A DNA stretch of 64,000 nt from Tubiluchus corallicola. Taxonomy: Eukaryota > Priapulida > Priapulimorpha > Priapulimorphida > Tubiluchidae. The translations under genes and the position numbers were made by a program. The stretch spans positions 372,001 to 436,000 of the forward strand of contig JAQGDQ010000139.1 of the NCBI GenBank assembly GCA_030141605.1, given 5' to 3'. Below, piece after piece: positions 29,936 through 41,642 of the stretch; position 1 is the stretch's first letter; every line of letters starts with the position of its first letter. The notes below the pieces were generated by a model. It ran no database searches. It saw nothing but the letters and a program-made list of their open reading frames with translations, and was not told the origin of the DNA.

Positions 29936-32900
29936 TAAAGTTGAGTCTGGTAACCTGGTATTGTCCTAGGTTAACGAAGGTGATGACAAACCGTTCAAAG
30001 TTTGATACGTTGCTGTACAGCAATTTTGTCACTTCGCACAGTCCGAAATTTTTGTTCACATTTGTGCTGAAATTAGTCAAACTAATTATTTTATCCCTTC
30101 ACGTAGTGTACTAGATAAATTCTACACTACATCAGCAGTAGTATCTGCTCTATTTATGTATGTGTAATAAAAACTTATAGTAATTTTCATGTTTGAATGT
30201 TACGTGTTTTTATATTTTCTTTTATTATCCTATTGACTACAAAAAAGTTCAAAATCATAGGCTATTTTGTCTGTGTTTTATAACTACACCGTAGAATGAC
30301 AAAAACTTAACGATTTCGCATACCATTCACCAATTACGACAATAGATGCTGACACGGTGATCAATACCAGTATATACCAGGCCCCCAGCGTTTTCGTTTC
30401 ATCAACCTTTCGTTCCCCTTTGAGGAAGTTGAACTTGCTACGCAGGTCTGTTTACACTATATTTTGGATCAGCGTAAATGAATCCCCGATTGTGTTTGTT
30501 TCTTGTTCTAACGCTAGTTTTTCACCTAACCGGAAATACAGGTACGTAATAAGTAATGGTTTTACTTTATATAGAAGTATTTTGAAATTCATTGAGCAGT
30601 TTAAATATTGACCTGTATCCTGAATCGAACCTACTTGAGGCGATGTTTTTGGGGGCAAATTATGAGCTTGTTAACTGTATAAGTCATATGCGTGCGCGTG
30701 TGCATGTGTGTGTAAGTGTTCATGTGCATGTGTATAAATTTCACACACGATCCAACGAACGCTTATCGATCACTTTTAACTTCCGTAGTACAGATGTAAT
30801 GTTAATGTTTCAAGTAGGCCCTACTAATATTAATATAAACCTAATGATACAGGGCGTTTCATAAGTACTTTATCGACCAGCGATGTTCATCGTGTAGTAA
30901 ACTCTTTTTTCAGTCCACGTTTCAAGTTTGCTCTGTTTTCTTTTGCTAAGTTTCTGACTGTAGAGTAAAGTCGTTGCATGACTACAATTTAGAGTGGCAT
31001 GGTACTTTTGCATTTTAAATTTATTCTTTCATTTCAACACGTAGACATACGTAATCTTATGCGGATTGAAAAAGATAAAATAAAATTAGTTACATAAGTA
31101 AAAATCATCATTTACAAAGATTAAGAAGGACTAAAGAGAAGGTTCATTAAAAAGAAAATTCTCTACATAAATGATACATACATTAAAAGTATATTAAAAT
31201 TTCATCCCAGTGAGCATATAGAAATCCCAGAGTTGAGAACAACATAGGATAAAATGTTATTAAAGGAAGACAGGATGATTTTTCATATACTACCCCATTT
31301 TCAAGTCCGATAAAAAGTATACATTTTAAGAATGCGTTCGCGAGAAGACCATGCAAAATCGAAAAATTCCGGCACAAGGTTAGGTAAACCGATTCGGACC
31401 AAAGTTCGAGTATGAGGTCCACTAGTCACTAGTATTCACTATGTGAATCCGCTTGGCCCAACTCCTCAGTAGCAGAGGTACGGCATAGGCCGATTTTCAT
31501 GAAAAAATACCTATTTTTCTCTATTTTTTACTCATATTTGAAGGATTAGCCATGCAGCAACCACTGACTCTGCACAGTATTGGATCTTGTTATCTTCTCC
31601 AAAATGACTTTTCGACTTTTGTCCAACCCCCCCAACCCCCTCTTTCGGCTCTACTGGGGGTCTTTAAGCTTGCATTACGCACAAGATGCAAATACATTGT
31701 ACTCAGTCACTTCAAAGTCTTATATCTCACCCACTGCGGAGGCGGGGACAAAAATATCGATATGTATGTGAATAGAGCATCTCATCCCACTATGCTGCAG
31801 TGACAATTTCGATGGAGCGAATTTCCACCCTATTGTAAATGACTCCTGAAAGAGGCATATATCAGGGTGAAAATATAGGTAACAATGTTCATCAAAAAGC
31901 TTCGTGTGGGTAAACATGAGTTGTCAAATCTTGTCAAAATACTTCAAAATGTCATAAATATTCATCTTCGGTAACTAGGGGCCTGGACAGCACATCTGGG
32001 CGAATGCCCAAAAAATATGGAACAGACTTCCCCAAAATATCATTTGACCGGTGATTTTCTTGACTGTAAAACATCGAAAATTTTTGGGCCATTGGCGCAA
32101 TCATTCAATCACACTATTAGTATTTTTGTCAGAAGTATCGATTTTGTGCCACAAATAAATTTTGGGCGAAGAAAAATTTTCTGAGCAAAATATCACCGCC
32201 ATTCCCCTAGAAGCGGCCCATACGCTTATATTGTCTCATGTTTAGACTGTAAGATTTTCACTTTATCACTTTTCCCATGATATATTTGTCTATATTTCTG
32301 TATCTATCCTCTAAGGATAATCTACCTGCATCGATAATTCTTTCTCTATTATTTAGATATTATGGTTTTGATTACATGTACTACTCTTGAGTGATAAGAT
32401 TATACTGCTACAATACGAACGGTATTTTGGACTTAGAGAAATTAATTCTGACTGAGTTTTGTAGTTTTTCATTTTTGTACTGATATTCATAATCTTCTAT
32501 GTATAGCCATGAAGCTTATTCATATAAAAAGTATAAAAAATGAACAGATTTCTATTTTATATGTATATACCAAGTGTTGTCAGATTCTTTCGCTAGCAAT
32601 GACTCTCAATCTTGACAACCCGTACTTCTTTTCTGTTAGAGGGCTTATTGTTTAGTCTTTCCTGGTATCCGTTAGCGATTCAGTGTGTAGAGAATGCCCT
32701 GAATCAGGGTCGGGCCCGGTCGGCTCGGTACCTGGGGCATGCATGATGTCCTGTCCTGAAATCCATCAGAAGAGGGAATTATTCATATTTGTAGTCATAT
32801 GAAAATTCCGACATAACTAAACCAATTTAAGATGAAATTCCAAATTTCTCGCAATTTCCATGGCAAAGGAATCTATTGCTACTAGGAAATGATAGCAGTA

Positions 32901-33010
32901 GTCACCGAAAATGCAGGTTAAACGTGGCTAAATGTTTACTGTTATATACGACCTGAGCCAAGTATGTCTACTTTTTACACATGGACGGAATTACTATGGA
33001 AAGTAAAAGC
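29936..33010. other. Intergenic region, no gene seen
   Basis: Holds a short GT/GC-rich run near 30690-30735, a C-rich stretch near 31623-31645, and otherwise unremarkable AT-rich DNA. No protein homology recognised on either strand. Confidence 0.5.
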
Positions 33011-33018
33011 GCAACTCC

Positions 33019-33785
33019 GCTAGGGGGCAAAATAGGGGTCGAGGAGACAGTGGTCTTCCAGTACCAAATGAAACTAGCTTGTATATATCAAAAGAAAGGT
33101 TTCGATGAAACAAATTGAATGGTAATAATTAAACAGAGATTGGTTGATCTGTGACCCCAGTAGGGGGTAAAAACCGAAAAACGGCGGTCGGGAACAGAAA
33201 TGCATCGAGTGTCTAGGAACAGTACCATGTAGCACATGAAATGAAAGGTCTCGATGAGGCGAATCAAATGGCATAGTTTACAATGAGAATAGTTAACCTG
33301 CAACCCATCTAGAAGACAAAATATGGTTCAACAAGACACGTTTATCATAGTATCAACAGACCTAGCTTGTATTACACCAAATAAAAGGTCTCAATGAGAC
33401 AAATTGAATGGTATAAGTTATGCCGATATTGGTTTACCTTTGACCACAGTAGGGGCAAAATAGGGGTCGAGAAGACATGTGCCTTTAAGTGTTAATCGAA
33501 ACCAGCTTTTAGTATATCAAAAAAAGCCTCAATGAGTCAAATTGAATGGTATATGTTATGCCACGATTTTTTGACTTTTGACCATGGGTCGTGGGTTAAA
33601 AAGGTGAAAGTTGTAATTTCATTCTGAAGCTCAGTTCCTATGTAGTCAAGCAACAATGTGAATTCAATCAAATTCTAAATTACAATTTTCAACCAAAAGG
33701 CTAGCGTCTTAACAAGGCCGAAATCTGTAACTAATGTCTGCATAATCTTCAGTTTCTGACCACGGCAGAAACATTGTCAACTAGT
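33019..33785 (+). mobile_element. Satellite-bearing Helitron-like element, copy B
   Basis: About four units of 140-150 bp (openings near 33019, 33159, 33308 and 33448) are followed by a tail homologous to that of copy A. The tail ends GTTTCTGACCACGGCAGAAAC, eight bases, CTAG and T at 33781-33785. The hairpin has one mismatch relative to copy A. Having the same unit-plus-tail structure at two places 4 kb apart shows that unit array and tail move or duplicate together. Confidence 0.55.
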
Positions 33786-34115
33786 TGTAATTATGTTTAA
33801 CACTACACTGTACAAACTATAAAAATCGATTCTAGAAAAAAGTTTATGACCCTATAATTAAGTCTGTTTATAAATCAGCAAGACACCTGTTACGCTGTCA
33901 TAACTTTGAGTTCATATTGAAAATAATGACATTTTTAGTTAATACAGACGGTGATACATGTATGACATTTTTTATAATTGCTAAAATATTTAAAAGAGTT
34001 TACAACAATGAAAGGCTGCATGCTACAACTAGTTGTCAAGAAAACAAAACAAAAGACAGATTACTAACACGAATTTAAAATGCTTCTGCTCGCCTTACTA
34101 GTAGCTATACAATGT

Positions 34116-35534
34116 TCACAATGACATAAAAGTTTCAATTTCCATTTTCTGTGTTACAATAACATTTGGTAATTTTTTGGTAATCACACCGGTACCTACT
34201 GTTTTATGATTTTCCCGTATCGTAAACTTATCTCCCGGCTGCAAGACCATCTTCCGCATTAATGTGAGAATTACCATTCCACTGTCTCCAGGTAAAATCA
34301 TCCCGTTATCTGGGACATCTAATCTACAGGCAATGTTCCATGTATGACAGAACAACTGCTGGATGTATTTCCCCATCACAGGTTTTGATCGCCCGCCTTC
34401 ATGTTTCGTTAGAAAATAGATGTTTCCCTCATATTGATTCCCAATCTGGAAGGTACCAGGTGGACACAACACCATCCCTCTTTGAACTGATTCCACTTTT
34501 ACTCCACGTAGTAGAGCACCAACGTTTTGCCCAGCTTCGCAGCGAGCAATTGATTTCTTGAAGATCTGAATGTCAGAAATGATCACCTTCAAAGTACTGT
34601 CAAAACCAAGTAGCTCTGCTTCTGATCCTTTAACAAGGATTCCTTGCTCCAACGTGCCAATGGCGACTGTGCCACGACCAGATACAGTGAAAGCTTTTTC
34701 GACAGGTAACACAAATGGACAGTCAAGTTTTCTTGTAGGAATGGCCACGTGAGTATCTATAGCTTTCAATAATTGCCGTATAGAATCTACTCCAAATTTT
34801 CCTTCCTGCCCCTTAAGTGCACATAAAGCTGAACCATTGATAATGGGTGTTTCAAAGCCATCATATCCATACTGACTAAGAAGTTCGCGCAATTCTATTT
34901 CTACAAGTTCCAGCACTTCATCATCAACTAATTCTGCTTTATTAACAAAAACAACAATATTGTTGATGCCAATTTGTTTTGCAAGAAGAAGATGTTCCTT
35001 TGTCTGTGGCATTTGACCGTCAGTTGCTGCTACAACTAAAATAGCACCATCCATCTGACTAGTTCCTGTAATCATGTTTTTCACGTAATCAGAATGCCCT
35101 GGACAGTCAGTGTGTGCATAGTGTCTAAGTTCAGTTTCATATTCAACGTGAGTTGCATTAATTGTTATTCCTCGCTTTTTCTCTTCAGGTGCTTTGTCAA
35201 TGTCTTCAAATTTAATATATTTAGCTAAATTATCTTGCTCCAGCACCTTCGTAATGGCTGCAGTGAGAGTAGTTTTGCCATGATCAACATGTCCAATTGT
35301 GCCAATGTTGCAGTGTGGTTTGTCACTATATTTCTCTTTTTGTAGTGACTTATTGCCAGTCGCACTAGCTGACTTGGGAAGTTGGCTGTAATCATTAAAT
35401 GTCTGTCTGAAATTGCACACCCTTGACCAAGTGAGAAGAGGTGAATGTATTTTGCTGATTTTGTTCAAGCAGCTAGACTGTATGAAAACTGACAAACATT
35501 TTTTGAAAGGCATCATAGAGCTATGAAGAAACAT
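34116..35534 (-). CDS. TUFM: Mitochondrial elongation factor Tu, intronless copy
   Basis: A GTPase that carries aminoacyl-tRNA to the mitochondrial ribosome. The 472-residue open frame has the three EF-Tu domains: G domain ~75-265, then two beta-barrel domains. G1 is GHVDHGKT (81-88), G2 includes RGITIN, G3 is DCPGH (143-147, with the catalytic His) and G5 is SAL (235-237). G4 reads NKAE at 198-201 instead of NKxD. Residues 7-50 are Lys/Arg/Ser-rich and acid-poor, as in a matrix transit peptide. Met7-Met8 (from 35516) could be the true start, because TTTCTTCATAG just before it resembles a splice acceptor. Having no intron in the coding region suggests retroposition at some time, but no poly(A) tract or target repeat is obvious. 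The sequence is clearly mitochondrial-type but diverged. Confidence 0.92.
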   Translation of the reverse strand: MFLHSSMMPFKKCLSVFIQSSCLNKISKIHSPLLTWSRVCNFRQTFNDYSQLPKSASATGNKSLQKEKYSDKPHCNIGTIGHVDHGKTTLTAAITKVLEQDNLAKYIKFEDIDKAPEEKKRGITINATHVEYETELRHYAHTDCPGHSDYVKNMITGTSQMDGAILVVAATDGQMPQTKEHLLLAKQIGINNIVVFVNKAELVDDEVLELVEIELRELLSQYGYDGFETPIINGSALCALKGQEGKFGVDSIRQLLKAIDTHVAIPTRKLDCPFVLPVEKAFTVSGRGTVAIGTLEQGILVKGSEAELLGFDSTLKVIISDIQIFKKSIARCEAGQNVGALLRGVKVESVQRGMVLCPPGTFQIGNQYEGNIYFLTKHEGGRSKPVMGKYIQQLFCHTWNIACRLDVPDNGMILPGDSGMVILTLMRKMVLQPGDKFTIRENHKTVGTGVITKKLPNVIVTQKMEIETFMSL

Positions 35535-38530
35535 TACCTGTAGATAGTCTGACTATAATTTCAAAACACCTCTAATGTCTTGACATTTCACTCATTTTAG
35601 GTCAATTTACTACATTCTTTTGTTTTATTGTGTGCAGTCAGAAACTGTCAACTGGCTGAAAGAAAAAGAAAAATATTAAACCAAACTGGCAATTTTAATT
35701 TTGCAAATTTCTTTCACCATATCGCTAATATTTTTTTCAGAATCACTGTTTTGGAACAAAAACTGTGTTGCAAAAATACATTTAAAGCACCTTTCCAAGT
35801 AACTTTTCACCTCTCACCTTCATAATGTGCATAGTCAAATGTAGCAGTAACAGCTTTTACATTTTTTGCAAAGTAGCTTTTAGTTGTAGCTAGTTACATT
35901 TATTAAACACTAGGTGTAACTGCCAAATAGGTGGCGCAAAGATGCAATGTTGTGACTTTCAGCGTGCATGCGTATGACGAAGAACACGCACTCGCAGCAC
36001 ATCAAAATCGCAGGCAATGTTGTTAGGCTATTTAATTGGGTTTAGTGATATTATATATTGCCAATAAATATTCTACGTACTTCAAGCTACATGAGTAACT
36101 CATTTATTTAACCAGCAGTGAATACATCCTTAACATTAAAATCTCAAACAAGTCAACGGACTGCTAAGCAGTTACAGTAGATATGTGGGCAAAAGTTAGT
36201 TATTGTTTTGTGATAAATCTATCAAAGCAGATATCCTGAGTTTGCAGAATAATGTCTTAGGGTCGCAGCTAAGACAAAAGACTTGATGAAAACTGAAGTC
36301 ACCAAAACAACTTCGGGGGGGTAGGAGCAAGCACCAAGGTAATACTTGCCCACATGCCCACAATTACTAAGCCTGTTAGCTTTTAATGAACACCGAACTA
36401 TATTATGGTTTACTTCCAGGTCCTGAAAGTTGCAGGTTTTTATGTTGAATTATTGGCATTAACTGCATGAAAACGGAAAAAAAGAAATAAAGTTAAAAAT
36501 CACATCGGCCATATATTAACATTAAAGAACTCTTAAAAGCATAATAAAAAGTAAATGGTGAGAAAAAAGTAAAACGTTTGGTGAGAAAATAGCAAAATAT
36601 CACTGTTGCTAGAAAAACACATAAACATAAATTTCAAACAAGCACCTTATCACTGGCATAAACAATCATTATAAAAAATTAAGCAGTATTTATCATGACT
36701 TCAAAATGTTACAAAATATCAAACACAATTATATGACTGACTGACAAAATGCAAATAAGAAACAGTTCAATCCATACCAAAAACATATCATGAGCACGAA
36801 CCATAGAACTTTCACGTAAGAAAAAGACACATTATGTCTGTACAATCACCGAATCAAATAATATTAATATTAACAGGTCACGAGTAACTATATTCTGCAA
36901 CTATACTAAAATGCAGCTGAACAATTAGCCTTGCTCACCTACAGGTAGACCTGTGTTACACAGCTTAAATATAGAAAACTAGAACACCATTAATGTAAAA
37001 AGGTCATTCTGAAGCAAGTTTGCACAGTAAAATTAGAGGAAAATTTAGCCTATTTCAATGTTATAACAATCCTAAAAAGGATGAAATGAGATGAACAAAT
37101 TATTTATAATGACGGAGAGATAAGCACGGGACATAAACGATGCAATATTTAATTAAAGGGAAAATTAATAAAGGTGTGTTAAAGGTCTTTCACACCACAA
37201 GTTAAGTTAAATTTAAATTTATGTTAAGGCTGTCAAATGCGAAGTAATTATAGGACTAACTTTGCGACAAAGTATTTGGCGTTTCCCTACAATGTTCACC
37301 ACTCTATGTTTGTTTTATAATTTTTCGTGCATTCTTGCCTTGTAATAAAAAAACACAAAAATTACATACTTGTTATAGCTGTACTTTTTAATAGTAGGTT
37401 ATTATTAACTTAGCATCTTTAGAGTACAGTAAGATTACATAATTCTGAAATGTGGAAAGTATTGTCATTTACTTAAACAAAACAAAAAATGCAAAAGGTG
37501 ATTTTTAAATACATGCCATTATTTTTACATTGTTCAGTTTTGTACTAGCATGTACTTTGTTCTCTAAATCAGATATAGATAGGACTCCATGTTCACATAA
37601 TGCATGATTCATGATGCGTTTACAATGATCAATTTTTATTTAAACACGTGGAAGTGCTTTATGTGCACGTAATGCGAAATCCGTAATACATGACATGTGA
37701 TCCATTTGAACGTGATTGTTATAACCCGAATGCGCATCACACAGCAATACACAGATTGGAAATTGCTATTTCCTAGGTGACTTAGCAAATTTTCCAAGTT
37801 TGTGGTGTACATTTTTGCTGATCAGATTACTGGTCAGATGAGTTTTTGCCACTTTAAGGCCTACACACTATAATATTTCTTCCATTTAAGCTTTTGTTAA
37901 ATGTAGATTTGCATAATTATGTTGTTCTACATCTAGCTGCAGTTCTTTCAACAATAAAAAATAAAATAATCTAAGTGGTGGTTTGTTCACTTCTCTACAA
38001 AGTGTTATACACGCAAAATCTGTGATTCCTTTTGAATTTTTCCATCTAATAGCACAACGATAAGCTAATGCCTGATCCACTGCTGAATTTCTTTTCGATC
38101 ACAGTCGCTCTGAAATTTCGACAGAGACATGGCTTCCAAAAATTATTACTTCCAATTTTTATAAGTGTTGTGAGCTTTGTTAACGACCACACCGTTCACG
38201 AACACATGGAAACAATTAATACGTACCTTACTTATCATCAGTATCACGCCTTACACGCACATGCAGTCCTACCTTCTATTAATTATAATGCACAGCTTTG
38301 CTGACATACAGCATTACCCGCATATGGAGTCCTACCTTATATGTCAGTTATATGCACATATAGATAAAATCATCCAAAAGTGTAACACAAGTTTTTTTTT
38401 GCTAGTCAAGTAATCCTTAGTTAATTTATCCTATGACTTAACGCTGCCAACTAGCAGGCTGACATATTGGAAACTTTTATCGGGTTTGTTTTATTTCCGA
38501 AAGCAACAACCACCGCGACCATTGAACCAC
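35535..38530. other. Upstream of TUFM and intergenic, no gene seen
   Basis: The first ~450 bp right of the TUFM start should hold its promoter. GCGTGCATGCGTATG near 35962-35976 loosely resembles an NRF-1 palindrome, a common element of nuclear genes for mitochondrial proteins, but the match is weak. The rest is AT-rich with no coding signal. Confidence 0.35.
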
Positions 38531-38539
38531 TGCAGTGGT

Positions 38540-40480
38540 GGAGGAATGTTTTCAATCAAGGAAGAGTAAAAAGAAGAAAAACAAAACTAAAGAAATTAAT
38601 GAATTATTAAAAAGGAAAAGAATGATAAGAAAAGTGAGTAAGCAAAGTGATAATTTAAGTCAAATAAAGTTGTTGAAAATAAGAGAACAATTATTGATGA
38701 AATAATATAATAAGAACAAGAAGATTAAAGAATACATGGCAAAGAAAATATCCACAAAATAAGAAATGAAAAGGGTACTAGTGCAAATGCATTCTAGGAA
38801 TTTGAAAAAGAATGGCTAAAAGTATAAAAAAGGATATAGTGGCAATGAATAATGATCAACAGGAAACAGTCGAATTGCCAAAACAAATAAAAGAAATATT
38901 TGCAAAGTATTATAAAGACTGGTTAAAGCGTAGAAATGCAGAATCTCAAATGTAGCAGGAAATTGGAGCGAAGGTTAATACATTTATACGGCAATTACAA
39001 ATATTAGCTATGGAATTTGAAACACAATTGATAACAGAACAAGAAGTTAAAAAGAAATAAAAAAAGAATTTTGCAATTTTTAAATTCAAGTGAGTATATT
39101 ATAAATTAAAATGAAGGAAAAAACGTAGAAGCACATTAGATAATTTGCTCACATTAAGGACAATAATTAATTATAGCAGGATGCTGAATGATGATATTTA
39201 TTTCATATTTGGAGATGTACAAAAATGTTTTGATGAATTGTGGTTATGTGATTCAATAATCGAAATGTGGAAAATTGGCACTCATTGTTGGCGTATAATA
39301 TGAACAAAGAAGGAAGTGTAATAATTGAAACCCCAAAAGGATTAACAGAAGACAACAAAATATTGGAATCAGTGAGCAAGGCATCCAAGTTGAACCAAAA
39401 TTGTGTTCAATTACACTAAATGATGTAATAAAATAATTAATAAAGAATGTAGTAAGTACTGGAAAACACCAAGAAGTTAGTTTACATTCAGCTTGAAGAA
39501 AACTATATATTATCAAAACTAAATTTATTGGGATAATGAAATGATAATGAAAAAACAGAAGGCAAATTAAGAAACGGAATAATTCAGAGGACAGAGCAGT
39601 ATAAGCATTTAAGTGACTGGTTAAGTGTAAGATGTAATTATGAATTATTACTTGGAAAAAGAATGGAAAAAGCAAAATATATGATAAGAGAATTAATGAG
39701 AATCGAAAATGAGCAAAAGCAACGGATAGAAAATTACTTACGTTAGAAACAATGGCAATCTCGTAACTGTTGAATAATTGTGAAACATGGACGAATATTA
39801 AAAAAGATGAACAGGCGAGTCTGGAAAAAGAGAAGAATTCGGAATGAACAAATTAGCACTCCGTACTGAGGAATAATAGCAGAAATAGGTTCGTGGCCTA
39901 TGTAAAGACGGGTTGACTATAAAAAGGCCATATTTTATTATTCATTGATGAACTCAGATGTAAACAGGATTAGCAAAACAAGTAGTGAATGAGCAAGAAA
40001 GAAGAGCATACAAAGAGAGTTGGTATTCGGAAATAAGTGAAACCATGGACAAATATGGAATGAAAGATAAGAGCAAGCAAATAAAATAGAGAAGTTAAAA
40101 AAATCAACATGGACAAGAAATATTACAAGAACATAAAGATAAATTACAGAAAATGACAAAATTAAGATTTTTTGATGGTGAGAGATATGAGAAACAACGA
40201 AGCAATAAGAGCGTGTGGTCTTGCAGATATCGTAATTATGGAAATCAAGTTAAACGTGAAAGAATTGAAATGCAATTACAGAGGATGTAAATGGGAAGAT
40301 TTATTATGTCCTAAGTGCAGGATTCAGGGAGATACAACAAAACGTGTATTAATTTGTTGATATATCGAAGAATAATAAATGAGTACAGTATAATGTAAGG
40401 ATAGAGACTGAAATTTAACAGAAATAGGTACCTTTGAATGATTAGTAAGAGCATTTTCAGAGGAATTATGGAATAAAAAG
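38540..40480 (+). pseudogene. Large decayed LINE reverse transcriptase remnant
   Basis: Blocks in shifting frames run in RT order: a Lys-rich linker (INELLKRKRMIRKVSKQ) near 38595-38640, FGDVQKCFDELWLCDSIIEMW near 39205-39270, ETPKGLTED near 39325-39355, EQYKHLSDWLSVRCNYELL near 39595-39655, and a cysteine-bearing end (CPKCRIQGDTTKRVL) near 40305-40355. There are stops in every block. Long minus-strand open frames over this region are antisense artefacts. It appears to be the same family as 25310-26150. Confidence 0.65.
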
Positions 40481-40787
40481 AAAATATGTAGCTGTTACAG
40501 GGAAATGTAATAAATGGGAAGGGTGACACTCGTGTGCAGAACTAGGAATGACCATATAATGACGTCAGGAGAAAATAATCTGCTCTTGCAAAATTAGGTT
40601 GTGCTCCTCTTGGAAAAGGTAAAGGGGAGCCAGTGAATTGCTGAACCGCTGAACCACTGCAACTGCTCTAGTATACGCCACCGATTTTGCGCATGTCTTT
40701 GTCAATTTTGTCGTCCGGATAATTGTTCTTTGTGAAATATAATGATTACTAACGTTTAACCTAGCGTTCATGAACGTTTGGACAATT

Positions 40788-40815
40788 TATATATATATAT
40801 ATATATATATATAAT
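40788..40815. repeat. (AT)n microsatellite
   Basis: Uninterrupted AT dinucleotide run. Confidence 0.95.
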
Positions 40816-41117
40816 ACCGTGTAAGGTTGCCAACTTGCCATGTCTGTATTCATTAAAAAGAGGACAATAATTCTATTAAGTAGGAGACAGGAACTGTTGA
40901 GTTTCACTCAATGGGGGTTTATAGGGCAGTACCCAAATGCAATTCCTACATCAAGGGCAATTAACTAGATGATCTAAAGGTCTTTTGCTACCCTTTTTCT
41001 TGTACCTACTTAATCACTTATTAATATATTTTCTTATTATTATTTACATGTAATTTTGTTCGATTATTCAGTTGTGTACTTTATGTAAATGTTCACTATA
41101 AGAGATTAATAAACACG

Positions 41118-41197
41118 TCTTTGTCTATGTCTGTGTCTGTGTCTATGTCTATGCTATGTCTATGTCTATGTAGGTGTCTGTGTCTATGTCTATATAT
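41118..41197. repeat. GTCTAT/GTCTGT hexanucleotide array, possibly a LINE 3' tail
   Basis: Tandem GTCTAT and GTCTGT hexamers directly follow AGATTAATAAACACG. Many LINE clades end in a short tandem repeat after an A-rich 3' UTR, so this may be the tail of an otherwise unrecognisable element. Confidence 0.85.
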
Positions 41198-41617
41198 TTA
41201 GACTATTTTGCGACCTTGAGCTGGAAGAAGCTTGTTATTTTATATCCAACTTTCTGCAAATTTCGGCCATTTTGCTGAATCGTCTAATCTAAGACTAAAA
41301 TTTTAATGACAAATTCATATGATGTTACATTTTGGTGAGAAAATAACGGAGAAATGCGCTCACTAATATTACGTAAGTCAATTGTTATCAAACTGCTATT
41401 TTGTAGATCTCTCTTTTCTTAATACAATAACAATTCTGATCAATAAAATTTTGTGTTAAATCTCTAATATTGTACCGGACAAGTAAAATCCCTTTCAGTA
41501 ACCGTGTAACAAATCTAGGGGTGGTTTGGATTATTGAACCACCATCCCCCTATTTTACCGAGTTTGGGTTGTTGATGGTGGTCACGTGAGCATTAGGGTG
41601 GAGGTGTGGCAGTGGAT

Positions 41618-41642
41618 AAATATATATATATATATATATAAT
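41618..41642. repeat. (AT)n microsatellite
   Basis: Uninterrupted AT/TA dinucleotide run. Confidence 0.95.

Noticed and set aside
30690-30735. Alternating GT/GC-rich run that could form Z-DNA
   Set aside because: It is short and interrupted; nothing else supports a function.
35955-36010. NRF-1-like site upstream of TUFM
   Set aside because: Only a partial match to the GCGCATGCGC palindrome; kept as a remark, not as a regulatory feature.
39253-39675. 140-codon minus-strand ORF with Phe/Leu/Ile-rich, membrane-like composition
   Set aside because: It is antisense to the RT remnant; A/T-rich coding sequence read backwards gives such hydrophobic frames.
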